Assembly (NCBI RefSeq): GCF_000350225.1
Contig: NW_005179307.1
Coordinates: forward strand, 49,365 to 71,477
DNA length: 22,113 bases
Reading direction: 5' to 3'
Source: Chondrus crispus
Taxonomy: Eukaryota > Rhodophyta > Florideophyceae > Gigartinales > Gigartinaceae
Under the pieces are notes generated by a model. That model ran no database searches and was not told the origin of the DNA. It worked only from the letters and a program-made list of their open reading frames with translations. Each line of letters begins with the position of its first letter. Positions within the stretch are counted from its first letter, which is position 1. Below are positions 1 to 9,333 of this stretch, piece after piece. The position numbers and the translations under genes were made by a program.

Positions 1-154
1 AGCGAGAACCCGCCAGAGCAGGAGGTGGGAATTTCTTCGGTGCCAACAATGAAATCGGACCTATTTGACCTTACAGTATTCAAAAGACTCACCCTGTGAA
101 GAGGAAGACGGTGAGTTTGCCATGATTAGCAAGATCTGGCTTTCTCAAGTGAAT

Positions 155-208
155 ATTGTGTGGAATGAGTTCATTCCTTTTGAAAGGAATGAACTCATTC
201 CACACAAT
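155..208. repeat. Perfect 26-bp inverted repeat (hairpin 1)
   Basis: The left arm 155-180 begins ATTGTGTGGAATG. It is exactly reverse-complementary to 183-208, with only 2 nt between the arms. A perfect near-loopless palindrome of this length is unlikely by chance and suggests a foldback/MITE remnant or another inverted-duplication product. No flanking target-site duplication is obvious. Confidence 0.85.
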
Positions 209-246
209 CCGAATGCTTCCAGCTGAAATCAGCTAGAAGCATTCGG
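209..246. repeat. Second hairpin directly abutting the first
   Basis: It starts at the base after hairpin 1. Arms CCGAATGCTTC (209-219) and GAAGCATTCGG (236-246) pair perfectly. A C/A mismatch follows, then AGCT pairs with AGCT (221-224 with 231-234) around a 6-nt loop. Two stem-loops with no spacer look like a designed or duplicated unit rather than background. Confidence 0.8.
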
Positions 247-2101
247 ATACGTTTGGCTGCCTCCTGGGATTGAAACTGCCAACTCAAGCTAATTATTACC
301 CTCAGAGGCAATACAGCACGCGTCAATTCGGAATCTATATTCCATTCAAGCCACAGCCTAAGGTAAGTCCCCCCGACTATGTCTTTTGAGCATTTGCGAT
401 TTTGAGGTTCAACGACGGGATGGGAACGGACAGTAGGAACATCATCCAGCTCCTCTTAGAGGAGCTGTGTTTAAAATAATCGTTCCTTGTCAAACTCAAG
501 TGGCATCCCCTATGAGACAAAGATCCATGACCGTTGATCACTGCTGAAAGACTATTAACGGCGCTGCACTTGCGCAGAATAGCATAGAGATATTGCGATA
601 CCGGATACGGGCACCTTCATGCCCCGATACGGATCATTGATCGAGGACTGAGGTCAGTATTTACACTCAAGAGTCGGACCACTGTATGCATGCGATATAA
701 GTGGGGCAGGGCCGCACCGTAGTGCGTCTTTCGGAAGAATCTGGGATGTATTGATGCGGGTGGACGTTCGCCACGACACAACAGAAGCCACAGCACCCAG
801 ACATCGGAAGTCATGGTTCATTGCCAATGCAGCTTTCATTTCACAAATTCCGGTAATTCTTTCTTTTTTAGTCCAGACGGGCTCCCGAGGGACAGGACGC
901 ATGTTTTTAGCAAGTATCGTAGAGTCAGTCTCCTGTGCAGAATGTACTATAAGGACAATCCAAGTTGTTTTATCCCTCACGGGCATGAACTGCTCCAAAC
1001 AGGTTTCGAGCTGCCCTACCCTGCAGGATTTCCATAAGTCAAACTTCTTTGGCGTACAGTACACGAGTGGGATGCATCATAGAGCAACTGGTGACCCTAC
1101 GAATCATCAATAAATCGCTCATTCCCGTACGAACGATCTTGTTCCGAACGAGTCGCAGTGTGATGAAGACCTTAGTGCCAATGCTTACGTGTTATGAGAA
1201 TTACTGAATGCCAAATAGCTGGGATGTGTAGTAAAATACAACTAATTTGAGGGACAAAAAAACTGAATTTCCGAACTTGGCTTTCTAACCGAAAAGCAAT
1301 GTCGGCCACGCTTTTCTCATCCGGCAAGGACAAGACTCCGCTTGCTGCCAAACTGTGAGTGCTGCTGTGGAGCTCTCGCAAGCTATCATGTGCACACTTT
1401 CCAGCTTTTTTTACCATGCGATACTCCGTACATCTACATGACAGGTACCGTCTGTGTTGTTCCATCGCAAGCAAACTTTTACACGCATGAACAATTCTTC
1501 CAGTCTCAACGTTCGTCGATGTAATGAAAACCCTTGCCCTATAGAGGAAGCTCATGCAAAGGAATATGTTTAGGGACTCAGAGCTTCTCTTTTGGTGATC
1601 TTCTTGTATTCATCTTTGTCTGAGTTGTGGTCGCAGATATGCAATTCCACCCTCGATATTCCCTTCTGAAGAAGCGATTTGCTAATGTCAATATAAAGAG
1701 TTCTACAGCGATTTGGTTTTGCCCCATTTTCAGATATCATGGTATGCACTTTTCTTTTTCGACGCTAATCCAATTCATCTCTTCCACATCTGGCCATTTC
1801 CCATCTCAGCTTCATGGGCATGGAAAAGGGAGAAACTTGAAACGCTTTGAAAAGCACCTGCTATCCGGAACTGGCCGAGATCACTTCTTCCCCTGTCTGG
1901 TGCAATGTCTTTGCATCTCAATGAAATATTATGCAGTAGAGCGAGACATTCTCAGGCTATAAGTAGTTTGATCCCCTGTTCTGGTTACGCATGAGCACAT
2001 CATCACGACGAACACTTTCCTCATCCTTATCTCTTTCAACCTGTTCAGACTCCGAAAGTAGCAGCCCTCTGAATCAGTTCTACGCTTCACAACCAAGATC
2101 A

Positions 2102-2512
2102 ATGACAGGTTATTCATCTTTCACTATGACACTCATTGCAGTGTGCCTTCTCTGCAGTGCTCATGCTGTCCCTTCTTTAAAGGGTGAAACACTGGAAACA
2201 ACTGTACGATGTAATACTGATTTCGTTGTTGCGAGAGGACTTAACTCAGGGGTTTCTCGTATCGCCTGCAACGAATGCGCTTTATGTGTCTCTGATGATG
2301 AATGTTCTACTGGAAAATGCTGGGGATACGTGAAGGGCGAACTCAAATGCGTGTACGATCACCCGGAGTCTAAAGCCAAATGCTTCCCGCCGAAAAGCTT
2401 GTGCTCTTCATGCCTAGTCGATGACCAGTGTGCTTCGAAAAAATGTTGGGGACATAAGTGCGTCGAGAAAGACATCAAGTCGATTTGGAAGTGCTTTGGA
2501 CATTACCATTAG
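2102..2512 (+). CDS. Small secreted cysteine-rich protein with two C-x2-C-x5-C-x4-C-W-G repeats
   Basis: Product of 136 residues from the chosen ATG at 2102. This start places a hydrophobic signal-peptide core (MTLIAVCLLCSAHA) near the N-terminus, with likely cleavage after the AHA. An in-frame ATG at 1991 would add 37 Ser-rich residues in front and bury the signal; ATG 2126 is also possible. The mature part has 14 cysteines. Two diverged repeats are visible: C-AL-C-VSDDE-C-STGK-C-WG and C-SS-C-LVDDQ-C-ASKK-C-WG, each followed by another Cys, which suggests two disulfide-stabilised knots. I do not recognise the family. The signal peptide and paired cysteines suggest an extracellular or cell-wall role, which is inference. 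No intron is needed. Confidence 0.6.
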   Translation: MTGYSSFTMTLIAVCLLCSAHAVPSLKGETLETTVRCNTDFVVARGLNSGVSRIACNECALCVSDDECSTGKCWGYVKGELKCVYDHPESKAKCFPPKSLCSSCLVDDQCASKKCWGHKCVEKDIKSIWKCFGHYH

Positions 2513-4621
2513 GATCGAAATCTAGTCATCCTGTATTTTATTGACAAGATGGCTGCCCCGTAGTCGTCGTCTCTGGATGGGACGAATTCCTTCATTCGAT
2601 TTGACGTTACCCTCAACGTCCTTCGCTTTCTAAATCACACTTGTGGATGGGAAACCTCAGAGCTGTGAGCGGCCACAGCTCTTGTTTGCAGTTGCAAACT
2701 GCAGACCACTGAGTTGCAGTTCTCTAGATAGCTTTGTTCTCGGACCAGTCTGCAACGCTGCCCATGGCAAGACAGTTGATAAAATAGCTACATTGTTTGT
2801 GAATTGCTGACGCGAACAGTTAGTCTAGATGTACTGCGACGACGGCGGGTACAACTTCTCTTTTGCAACGAGAAACAGGTATTCAGGCACATCTAAAAAA
2901 AAACACCAATCCCTTGTAATCAACGGGAAGCAGAAATCAATGTCTGTCCGAAATTCTCTTTCTACTGCATCAAATAGCTGAAAAGGCATTACCGTGGTCG
3001 AAGTACATGGCCGATCTGCAATGAATAAACCATTAAACACAGAAAGCCGCTTCAGTTGCCTCGAACACAGGTTTTAGAACAACTAAAATTGCTCGTATTG
3101 ATTTTACCGGGTTCCTAATTTTGGAACGGTAGCGCATGCGATGTTTCTGTGATGATACCCATACACGTACACACGTCGCACACATCACACATGCTCACCG
3201 GCTCACCCACGACGGGGTGAGACCGATAGAATTAGTGTAGAGGGACCACGATCAGCGAGTAGTGAGAGGCCATCGTTCCTGCACCACAGTTTCAAGTGGC
3301 TTAAGGCGTCCGCTAGTTGAGATCTGCCAAAAAAGGAGCTCTTGGAGCAAGGAGAGCTGTAAAAAAGCAGTTTTGGTGGTTCAACAGCACGGACCGTCTG
3401 TGACGAACTCTGCACGCTATTCGTAACTGAGAACAATAGAACGTTAGAAATAGTGATCTCGAACCTTGCCAGTTCGAAACAATGGGAACGAAGTAGAGGG
3501 TAGATTACTGGAAATATGTCATGACAATAATTGGTGCACTCATCTCCCCTGCTGCAACCCGCCGTCGGGCGTTTGTCCAGCTTTTCCGCTGCACTAGAAG
3601 TGTTTGCTCTAATACACTCGCCGCAATAGACTCAGAATATGGTATCCATACTATTAGCACATTGCAACTTTTAAAAAGTAACCGGGTGTCCTATTCCAAC
3701 TTTACAGTCTCTCTTGGTTGCTTGCCTTCGAAACTGGAACTAGTGTCATCTTGATATCACGCCACACTTCTCTCGCGTCGGGAAAATTGTCACCATCACT
3801 CTCATTCAAATATACTACTGAGCAGTAAGAGTTTACCGACTGCATGTGTCAAGATCGTCCAGAGAATCATTCCCGATTATTGGTTGTCCGACGGCAACTC
3901 AATGAGAATGACCGTCCTTGTGATTCCGTATATCCAGAGACACAAATTTTATGTCGGAAAGAGCAAAGATGATACTGTCTTTGATTCATCTGTGTCCTCC
4001 CTGGTTCTGTATCCTCCCGTGCACAGGGCCCTCTACGTGTTCGTGCTGATCACTCCATCTGCGGTCACTGCAAATAGCACGAATAGTGAGTTTTGTTCCA
4101 TTGAAGAAAAAGGTATCAGCAACTAGCGAAAAGCTCTGACTGGTAACAGACCAGCGGTTCATGAAGTTTATGAGAACTATTAGTGACGGAGACCAGTAAC
4201 TTGCGATCGTACAGTTCGCTTTTTTCGAAAGCAATTCTTGATACTCGCGATTAAACACGAGAGGCAGGTTCCGTAATGCCAGCAAGGTGAGGCAACATTC
4301 AAAGAAAGAAAAAGTACCATCCAAGTTGTTCTCGGATAGTACACTTGTGATGTATTACAGTAGTAACTGAACATAAGTGGCGACTAAACATAACCGAAAC
4401 AACTGCGATTAGTAGACGTTTCTCGACAAGCTCCTTGCAATGCAAAATTTTCGCGTTTCACACAGAAATATGTGGACCAGGAAACGTTTCCGAGCCATGC
4501 TCACGAAAGAAACCAGGGGTGTGTCGTCACATTCCTGTTGTTTCCAAGTTTATTGCGGAAACATAGAATATATTGTTCTTTCTTCTCTGGTGTGCCGCTC
4601 ATTGGCATTTGTCAATGGCCC
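2513..4621. other. Intergenic stretch, no supported gene
   Basis: The open frames here are short, mostly lack a good start and show no motif. There are small hairpins at 2659-2682 (AGAGCTGTG/CACAGCTCT, 6-nt loop) and near 3203-3222 (TCACCC/GGGTGA), and a CA-rich low-complexity patch around 3165-3192. I see no RNA gene and no clear transposon boundary. Confidence 0.45.
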
Positions 4622-5389
4622 TCAGTTACCTCGTCGAGGCTCCCAGTGGACACCCCATGAGATGCTTTTGTAAAACACTTCAGCTCGATGAGTTTTTGAG
4701 GGCATGGTATTCAACGCTACTCCTGCAGCACGGACGAAGGGAATACTACCCACCCCAGGCATCTTTTTGACGAGTACGAGATGGCTATTCACGTAAATCA
4801 TAATGTCGTCGTCCACAATCCGAATCGAGTAAGCTGTAGAGGATTCCGGTCTTGGCCCGATAGGAACATACTCCACTTCGTCAAGGTCGGCCTGCTCTTT
4901 CCAAAAACGGGCGAACACCCAATCCTTCTTTCCAGCTTGAGACTTGCTCCACTGAAGAGCAAAAAACCGTGCATCCGGGAGGGCCGCACTGTTTTTCTTT
5001 GCGTTGACAAAATAAGCAAATAAAAAACTATCGACACTGCTCTGCTGCTTGGGTATGCGCAACACCATAACATCGTAAAATGCAGAGTCTCTTTGCAGCA
5101 TTCTTGCTCGAGGTCCACCTGAACCACGGTTCAATTTCAGCTCTTGGAGAACTGACATACGAGCTCCGTTACGGGCACCCAAGTAGATGTAAATTTCGTT
5201 TCTGAAGGTTATGGATTTGAAACTCCACTGCGCAAATCCCACAAGATTTTTCACTTCTCGGCCAGAACCGTCCAAGTAGACAGCACTATTCAAAACGTCT
5301 CGAAACTCTTGGTGACTGGAGGGGGGATCTTCCTTACAAAACACAAGCACGAACGAAGCAAGCAGGAGCAGAATGACTAATTGCATCAT
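4622..5389 (-). CDS. Hypothetical secreted protein, beta-rich
   Basis: Single-exon frame of 255 residues starting with a double Met. Residues 1-18 form a strong signal peptide (MMQLVILLLLASFVLVFC), with charged mature sequence directly after. The body alternates short hydrophobic strands with charged or aromatic residues. The C-terminal third (YSIRIVDDDIMIYVNSHLVL, later FYKSISW) has the look of a jelly-roll/concanavalin-type beta sandwich, in which a Y-x-I-x-V strand is followed by a short 'vyvNg' turn. That fold guess is weak and no family is recognised. There are few Cys and no membrane segment beyond the signal, so it is probably exported. It stands alone: its nearest neighbour is the degenerate kinase gene on the opposite strand about 800 bp away. 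Confidence 0.6.
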   Translation of the reverse strand: MMQLVILLLLASFVLVFCKEDPPSSHQEFRDVLNSAVYLDGSGREVKNLVGFAQWSFKSITFRNEIYIYLGARNGARMSVLQELKLNRGSGGPRARMLQRDSAFYDVMVLRIPKQQSSVDSFLFAYFVNAKKNSAALPDARFFALQWSKSQAGKKDWVFARFWKEQADLDEVEYVPIGPRPESSTAYSIRIVDDDIMIYVNSHLVLVKKMPGVGSIPFVRAAGVALNTMPSKTHRAEVFYKSISWGVHWEPRRGN

Positions 5390-5592
5390 CAGTGGGGGTG
5401 ATTATCAGAAAGTCTGCAGGGATCACTGTGTCCGTGGCTCAGCCGATGTCAAAGATTGAAGACCGAACATTAACCGTTTGATCGTGCAAACGGTCTGCGC
5501 CAAGTTATCGGTATAGGCATAACTTAAATACTACGCAATCCATTTGATTGGGATCCAAACAGCAAAGAAGCACGAGAACCATGATCAAGACG

Positions 5593-6091
5593 GATTCACA
5601 AATTTGTGAATCACACCAATTTGCCTTTTTTTGTGATAGAGTAGTCATCCTTGTGTTGTTGCACCCAATCCGAAACCACACGGTCACCAGATGGTGATGA
5701 AAAGTACAGTATACACTCTACAATTACATGTTTGAACAGAGACTGTCGGAATTACTGTATTACTACGGCCGGACCAAAGAAGAAGAGAGCTAGCACTCAT
5801 TCTGTGCCAAAGAATGCAGACTTCTGTGTATTCTCTCGACTCGAATGGCAAGAGAGAACTCCCACTGTGCCAAAAATGCCAGAGACCCGCATTCGCCGAG
5901 AGGCATGCAGACAGTGCTATGGGAAAATATTCACAAGCAAATCTTGTGGAAATTGTGAGCCACGAATCATGTCAACTATGAAATTTTAATTACAATTGTA
6001 ATGGAAACTGTAATTGTCAATGTAATGTGGATTTGCTTCCACTCGTCCGGTTGTGACTCACGCACTCGTCCCATGTCTCACAATTTGTGAG
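5593..6091. mobile_element. Candidate non-autonomous element with palindromic ends
   Basis: A 20-bp perfect palindrome (GATTCACAAATTTGTGAATC, 5593-5612) and a 15-bp one (CTCACAATTTGTGAG, 6077-6091) bracket about 500 bp. Both share the core TCACAA(A)TTTGTGA, so they would work as self-complementary inverted termini. This is the same design as the CTCATATGAG elements elsewhere in the window. No target-site duplication is visible, so the call is tentative. Confidence 0.3.
5876..5989 (+). pseudogene. Possible zinc-ribbon remnant (transposase tail?)
   Basis: A short open stretch ends in a 37-residue tail from ATG 5876, containing C-R-Q-C, about ten residues, then C-G-N-C, preceded by a basic segment (RIRREA). 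The spacing is that of a C-x2-C...C-x2-C zinc ribbon such as those closing some DDE transposases, for example piggyBac-type. It lies inside the candidate element at 5593-6091, which fits a decayed transposase end. The fragment is too short for certainty and could be chance. Confidence 0.2.
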
Positions 6092-6195
6092 CATCGTCCT
6101 TGGTAATAACAAAGTTCTTTCTGCGAGCATTATGTGTAACCCGCAGGCCGGACCAGGGTGAGGCTTTCCTTCTGTGTTGACGGAGACCCCCCTCA

Positions 6196-7077
6196 ATGAA
6201 CGAGCTTGAGATTGGGGATTCGTTCATGCCCCATGATGCTTTGAAAGTGTCTCTTGCCCGTTTTGCGTGCCACGCGAAGGACGTCAAGGAAGCCGTTGTT
6301 ATTATTCCGCCATGTGAACCGCCATACAAACATATGGCCGCTGTAGTTCGAGTTGGCGAAGACGTCGTAGTCAAATATGGTCCCTACGTCAGCGCAAAGG
6401 AACAGGAAACAATCCGTTTCATTGCTGAGAATACTCCAGTTCCAGTACCGCAGGTATATGGTGTACATGAGGGTGACGATGGAAACACCTACATCGTCAT
6501 GGAGTTCATCAGTGGGACCCCCCTTGATTTAGTATGGGACTCACTTGAGGTGTCGCAGAAGGAGAAACTTGCTCATCAGCTGCGTGAGTACTTCGAGGAA
6601 CTGCGAGAATTGCGAGGAAATTTCATCGGTTCTGTCCATGAGGGTCCTTGCAAGGATATTTACTTTGATGAAGGTGCAGATAAAGGCCCATTTACAACGG
6701 AGGTAGACATGAATGTTGCGATTGTCGAGGCAGTTCGAAAGGGCTCGGGCTTGACAGAAGATTTTGTAACATGCACACTACCCGGGTTACCGCACAATCA
6801 TGCCATAGTGTTCTCTCATGGCAATTTCGGCGTTACTCACGTCATAGTGGATAGCGAACATGAAAATGTCCGAGCTATCGTTGGTTGGCAAAGGTCCGGC
6901 TTCTTTCCAGAATATTGGGATTTCGTAAATGCTCTGACCCTTACCATTGCGCCCTTTCGCTCAGACTGGGTGCTATACGTGGAGAAAATTCTAAAACCGT
7001 ACTATGATGAGTACCCACATTGGTGTCAACTCCGCATGAGTGCCCGTTGGAGAAGACAAATGGCAGGACGCTGTTAG
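6196..7077 (+). CDS. APH/choline-kinase-fold protein lacking catalytic residues (pseudokinase or decaying paralogue)
   Basis: The 293-residue product belongs to the phosphotransferase (APH) family, whose active members phosphorylate small molecules. N-lobe features are kept: K60 in VVVKYG, an acidic helix near E69/E71, and a hinge-like VMEFISGTPL. The C-lobe is recognisable but broken at every key site. The HGD catalytic motif is HGN (H208-G209-N210), the metal-binding Asn seven residues after the His is His215, and the second metal-binding Asp (IVDWE in active members) is Gly230 (IVGWQ). The neighbouring SGFFPEYWDF motif is intact. It is a clear paralogue of the active-looking protein at 18952-19836, of almost the same length. 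The extreme C-terminus (from about residue 280) is basic and unlike the family, so a late frameshift is possible. No other stop or frameshift is seen. ATG 6196 is the first suitable start. Phosphotransfer is unlikely; a pseudoenzyme role or recent pseudogenisation are both open. Confidence 0.75.
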   Translation: MNELEIGDSFMPHDALKVSLARFACHAKDVKEAVVIIPPCEPPYKHMAAVVRVGEDVVVKYGPYVSAKEQETIRFIAENTPVPVPQVYGVHEGDDGNTYIVMEFISGTPLDLVWDSLEVSQKEKLAHQLREYFEELRELRGNFIGSVHEGPCKDIYFDEGADKGPFTTEVDMNVAIVEAVRKGSGLTEDFVTCTLPGLPHNHAIVFSHGNFGVTHVIVDSEHENVRAIVGWQRSGFFPEYWDFVNALTLTIAPFRSDWVLYVEKILKPYYDEYPHWCQLRMSARWRRQMAGRC

Positions 7078-7346
7078 CTATGAAGTGGGGTACTTATGGG
7101 AGACTCTTTCGCCACTGTCTTAGCACGAAACAATATCGCAAGGTGGCTTGGAGCTGGCAGGAGTACGAACTGGCACAGACAGAAGACACGGGTTTCCCCG
7201 TTTCCTTGTTTGTAAGTATTATGCATTTTGGGCAGCGTCCAAGTCTTTGGACATCCCGAATGCATTGTGAGCAAAATCTTCTGCTCTGAGAGTGTCGCGT
7301 ACCAAGGGTGCCCTTAGGTTACTGAAGTACAACAAGTTAGGCAGCT

Positions 7347-7541
7347 ATGGCTCGTCGAAGGTTGTGGTTCATGCCCTTTGTATCGTCTAGACCGCATCGC
7401 AAAGTCAGAAACCGACATCAGCGCAAGGGACGTTTGCGACAAAAGTCTGCGCTAGCTAGACGGAACCGGAGAAGAAGAGCTAGGTACCCACCAGTCCAAT
7501 ACCTACCCCTGCGGTATACCTTGCAGTATACCGCAGGGTAG
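7347..7541 (+). CDS. Small arginine-rich ORF, doubtful
   Basis: ATG-started frame of 64 codons. About one third of the residues are Arg or Lys (18 Arg, 3 Lys by my count), with runs such as NRRRRAR, giving a basic, possibly nucleic-acid-binding or protamine-like composition. The end of the frame runs into the hairpin at 7501-7543, so the last 14 residues are dictated by a palindrome. There is no homologue I recognise and no supporting signal, so a chance frame is quite possible. Confidence 0.2.
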   Translation: MARRRLWFMPFVSSRPHRKVRNRHQRKGRLRQKSALARRNRRRRARYPPVQYLPLRYTLQYTAG

Positions 7542-7543
7542 GT
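7501..7543. repeat. Near-perfect hairpin
   Basis: ACCTACCCCTGCGGTATA (7501-7518) pairs with TATACCGCAGGGTAGGT (7527-7543), with one unpaired C and an 8-nt loop. The GC-rich stem has no T run after it, so it is not a bacterial-type terminator. It is more likely another foldback sequence. Confidence 0.75.
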
Positions 7544-8599
7544 GAGACCAACGTGGAAAAATACTTCGTGCACAAGAAATTGACTTTATCGAAATGGCAT
7601 GTGCTCGAGGAGCGACCGAAAGCTGTAATACAGAATAGATGAACATTTGGAACGGTCGAAGCTCCAACTGGGTCTCCGTGGATTGTTGTACCAAGCTGAT
7701 GCTACAACAAATTGTGACCTATGCCATGGGTCTCATTTCCTTCGACTCTGCGACTGGCTACCTCGCAGATGAGCCACCGTTGTTTCTCATCCATTTCCTC
7801 CTGAATCCTACCGACTACGCGCTTTGGTAATATGGATTGTGTCAGTTGAACGCGGAGTACTTGCACTTCGCGTTCCGACGTTCTGGTATCTTACGGTTTA
7901 TCGTACTATTACTATTGCTTGATATGAAGCGCGCCACACAGAGCGTAGGTATAAAACAAATCGGTGTGCACAGTACAAACTGTGCTGACTGCGGATGAAC
8001 ACAAGTTAAATCGAAGTCGCGTGGCATCGTTGTTTCCTCTTGGACGTTTGGTTGCGAGGTGCTAGGTTGGAGTGAGTTTTCTGGTTTTCTGAAGATAGAT
8101 GTGCGTTCGAGATCCATTCTGTCTCATTCGGTTGTCCGCCTAAATCTTTAGAGCCCTCCGCTTTGAAGCCCGTCTGCTGACCAAGGCTGGTAGTTCGAGC
8201 CCTGCTTAACATCTTTAATGAGGTCTCCTAACGTTAAAAGGCTTGCAATCATTTGCTAATCCTTGATCATTGAGTTGGATGGCAAAGCAGGATTGGCCGA
8301 TTACATTAAAACTGCTTTTGAGGACTGCTTTTTTCCTATCCTCCAAGGCGTGACCAGCCTTGACTCCTAAGGCCCAAAAGGGGGCAGGGGCTTAAACACA
8401 CAACAGTTCATTTACCTCTAGAGTAGCATTTTAAAGTAGAGATATACCCCTCAAGATGTTATACGGATCGCTGTTTCGCAAGCTCGACAAACTTCACCAG
8501 GATATCAGGAAGGATGTTGGTAGTTGTACACATGTACAGGTTTTCCCACGAAACCCCGTTATCGCAGCTTATTGTGGTCGTTCGGACAACGCCCAATGA

Positions 8600-9178
8600 T
8601 TATATCTGGAGTCGCACCTCTACCGTCGGAACGCTGAAGCGTTCGTTGAAGTTGATCAATTTTTGCACGTTGCTCTGGTACAGAACATTGTTGTTCCACG
8701 AACGACAGTTTGGCCTCTTGGGGGGATAATTCTGCGGTACACTCGGGGGAGTCACTCCTTTGCATAGAGCATAGAACCTTGCGTATTTGCTCACATCAAC
8801 AGTACCAACGAGTGTCTTTGTTCCAACTTGCTTATAGAAGGGCGTATTGAATGCTTCCTTATTTTTAAGTTCTTCAAACCACATACTGAGCCTTGTTTGC
8901 CTCGGCGCATCTTCAGGACCCGACACATGCAAAAAAAGTGCCCTGTGCGCTTTGACCCTCTCCAGACATTTGAATGAATAGACCTTGATGGTCTGATGAT
9001 TTAGTGCCGTAGTCCACCAGCCACAAAGTGTAGGAAGAAGACTGGGCTGTGGATGAGGAGCCCGCCATGGGTAATGAGAACTAAACAGACTTCGGTGCGA
9101 ATTCTTGGGATTATCGTACGGGAGATCAAAAGACAGCTGAATGCATGATGTTGACATCAACAGAGGAAAAGCAACCAT
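8600..9178 (-). CDS. Hypothetical protein, possibly secreted
   Basis: Frame of 192 codons opening at ATG 9178 on the minus strand. The first 16 residues (MVAFPLLMSTSCIQLS) could be a weak signal peptide. The rest has a mixed charged/aromatic composition with five further cysteines and no domain I can name. It ends about 155 bp from the retrotransposon's 5' end, so the element inserted just upstream of its start and may have altered its promoter. Length and composition favour a real or recently real gene over chance, but only modestly. A frameshifted end cannot be excluded, since a second minus-strand frame overlaps its 3' part. Confidence 0.4.
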   Translation of the reverse strand: MVAFPLLMSTSCIQLSFDLPYDNPKNSHRSLFSSHYPWRAPHPQPSLLPTLCGWWTTALNHQTIKVYSFKCLERVKAHRALFLHVSGPEDAPRQTRLSMWFEELKNKEAFNTPFYKQVGTKTLVGTVDVSKYARFYALCKGVTPPSVPQNYPPKRPNCRSWNNNVLYQSNVQKLINFNERFSVPTVEVRLQI

Positions 9179-9333
9179 CTTCTTATAGTATTTAGTTGAG
9201 CGACAGACTATGGCAAATAGGAGGTAGATATTGGAACGTTGAGGTACCTGGAGGCTTCATACTGCTGTAGATACGTGCTTTGTTGCAATTTGCAACTGGG
9301 TGTTGAAGCTTTGCATCACAGGCGTATTATACC

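Larger units (their letters stand above)
1..2101. other. Gene-poor stretch before the Cys-rich gene
   Basis: I see no convincing gene here. ATG-started open frames on the minus strand (1064 down to 654, and 1555 down to 1172) and a plus-strand frame at 751-1113 overlap one another, show no recognisable motif and are best treated as chance. The structures that stand out are the two hairpins at 155-246 and a short perfect hairpin at 448-466 (9-bp arms AGCTCCTCT/AGAGGAGCT, 1-nt loop). A weak TATA-like CTATAAG lies near 1958, upstream of the Cys-rich gene. Confidence 0.5.
5390..6195. other. Intergenic region between divergent genes
   Basis: It separates the minus-strand secreted-protein gene from the plus-strand kinase-like gene, so promoters of both should lie here. 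No firm TATA or other core motif could be chosen. Much of it (5593-6091) is a possible palindrome-ended transposable element, described separately. A further 14-bp palindrome, ATTACAATTGTAAT, is at 5989-6002. Confidence 0.45.
7078..8599. other. Intergenic stretch with an Arg-rich small ORF and a hairpin
   Basis: Downstream of the kinase-like gene I see only short frames. The Arg-rich frame at 7347-7541 and the hairpin at 7501-7543 are listed separately. A TATA-like GGTATAAAA lies at about 7948-7956 with no convincing gene after it. The rest shows no recognisable feature. Confidence 0.4.

Noticed and set aside
654..1555. Minus-strand frames of 136 and 127 codons
   Set aside because: No recognisable motif, competing frames on the other strand, and composition like the surrounding non-coding DNA.
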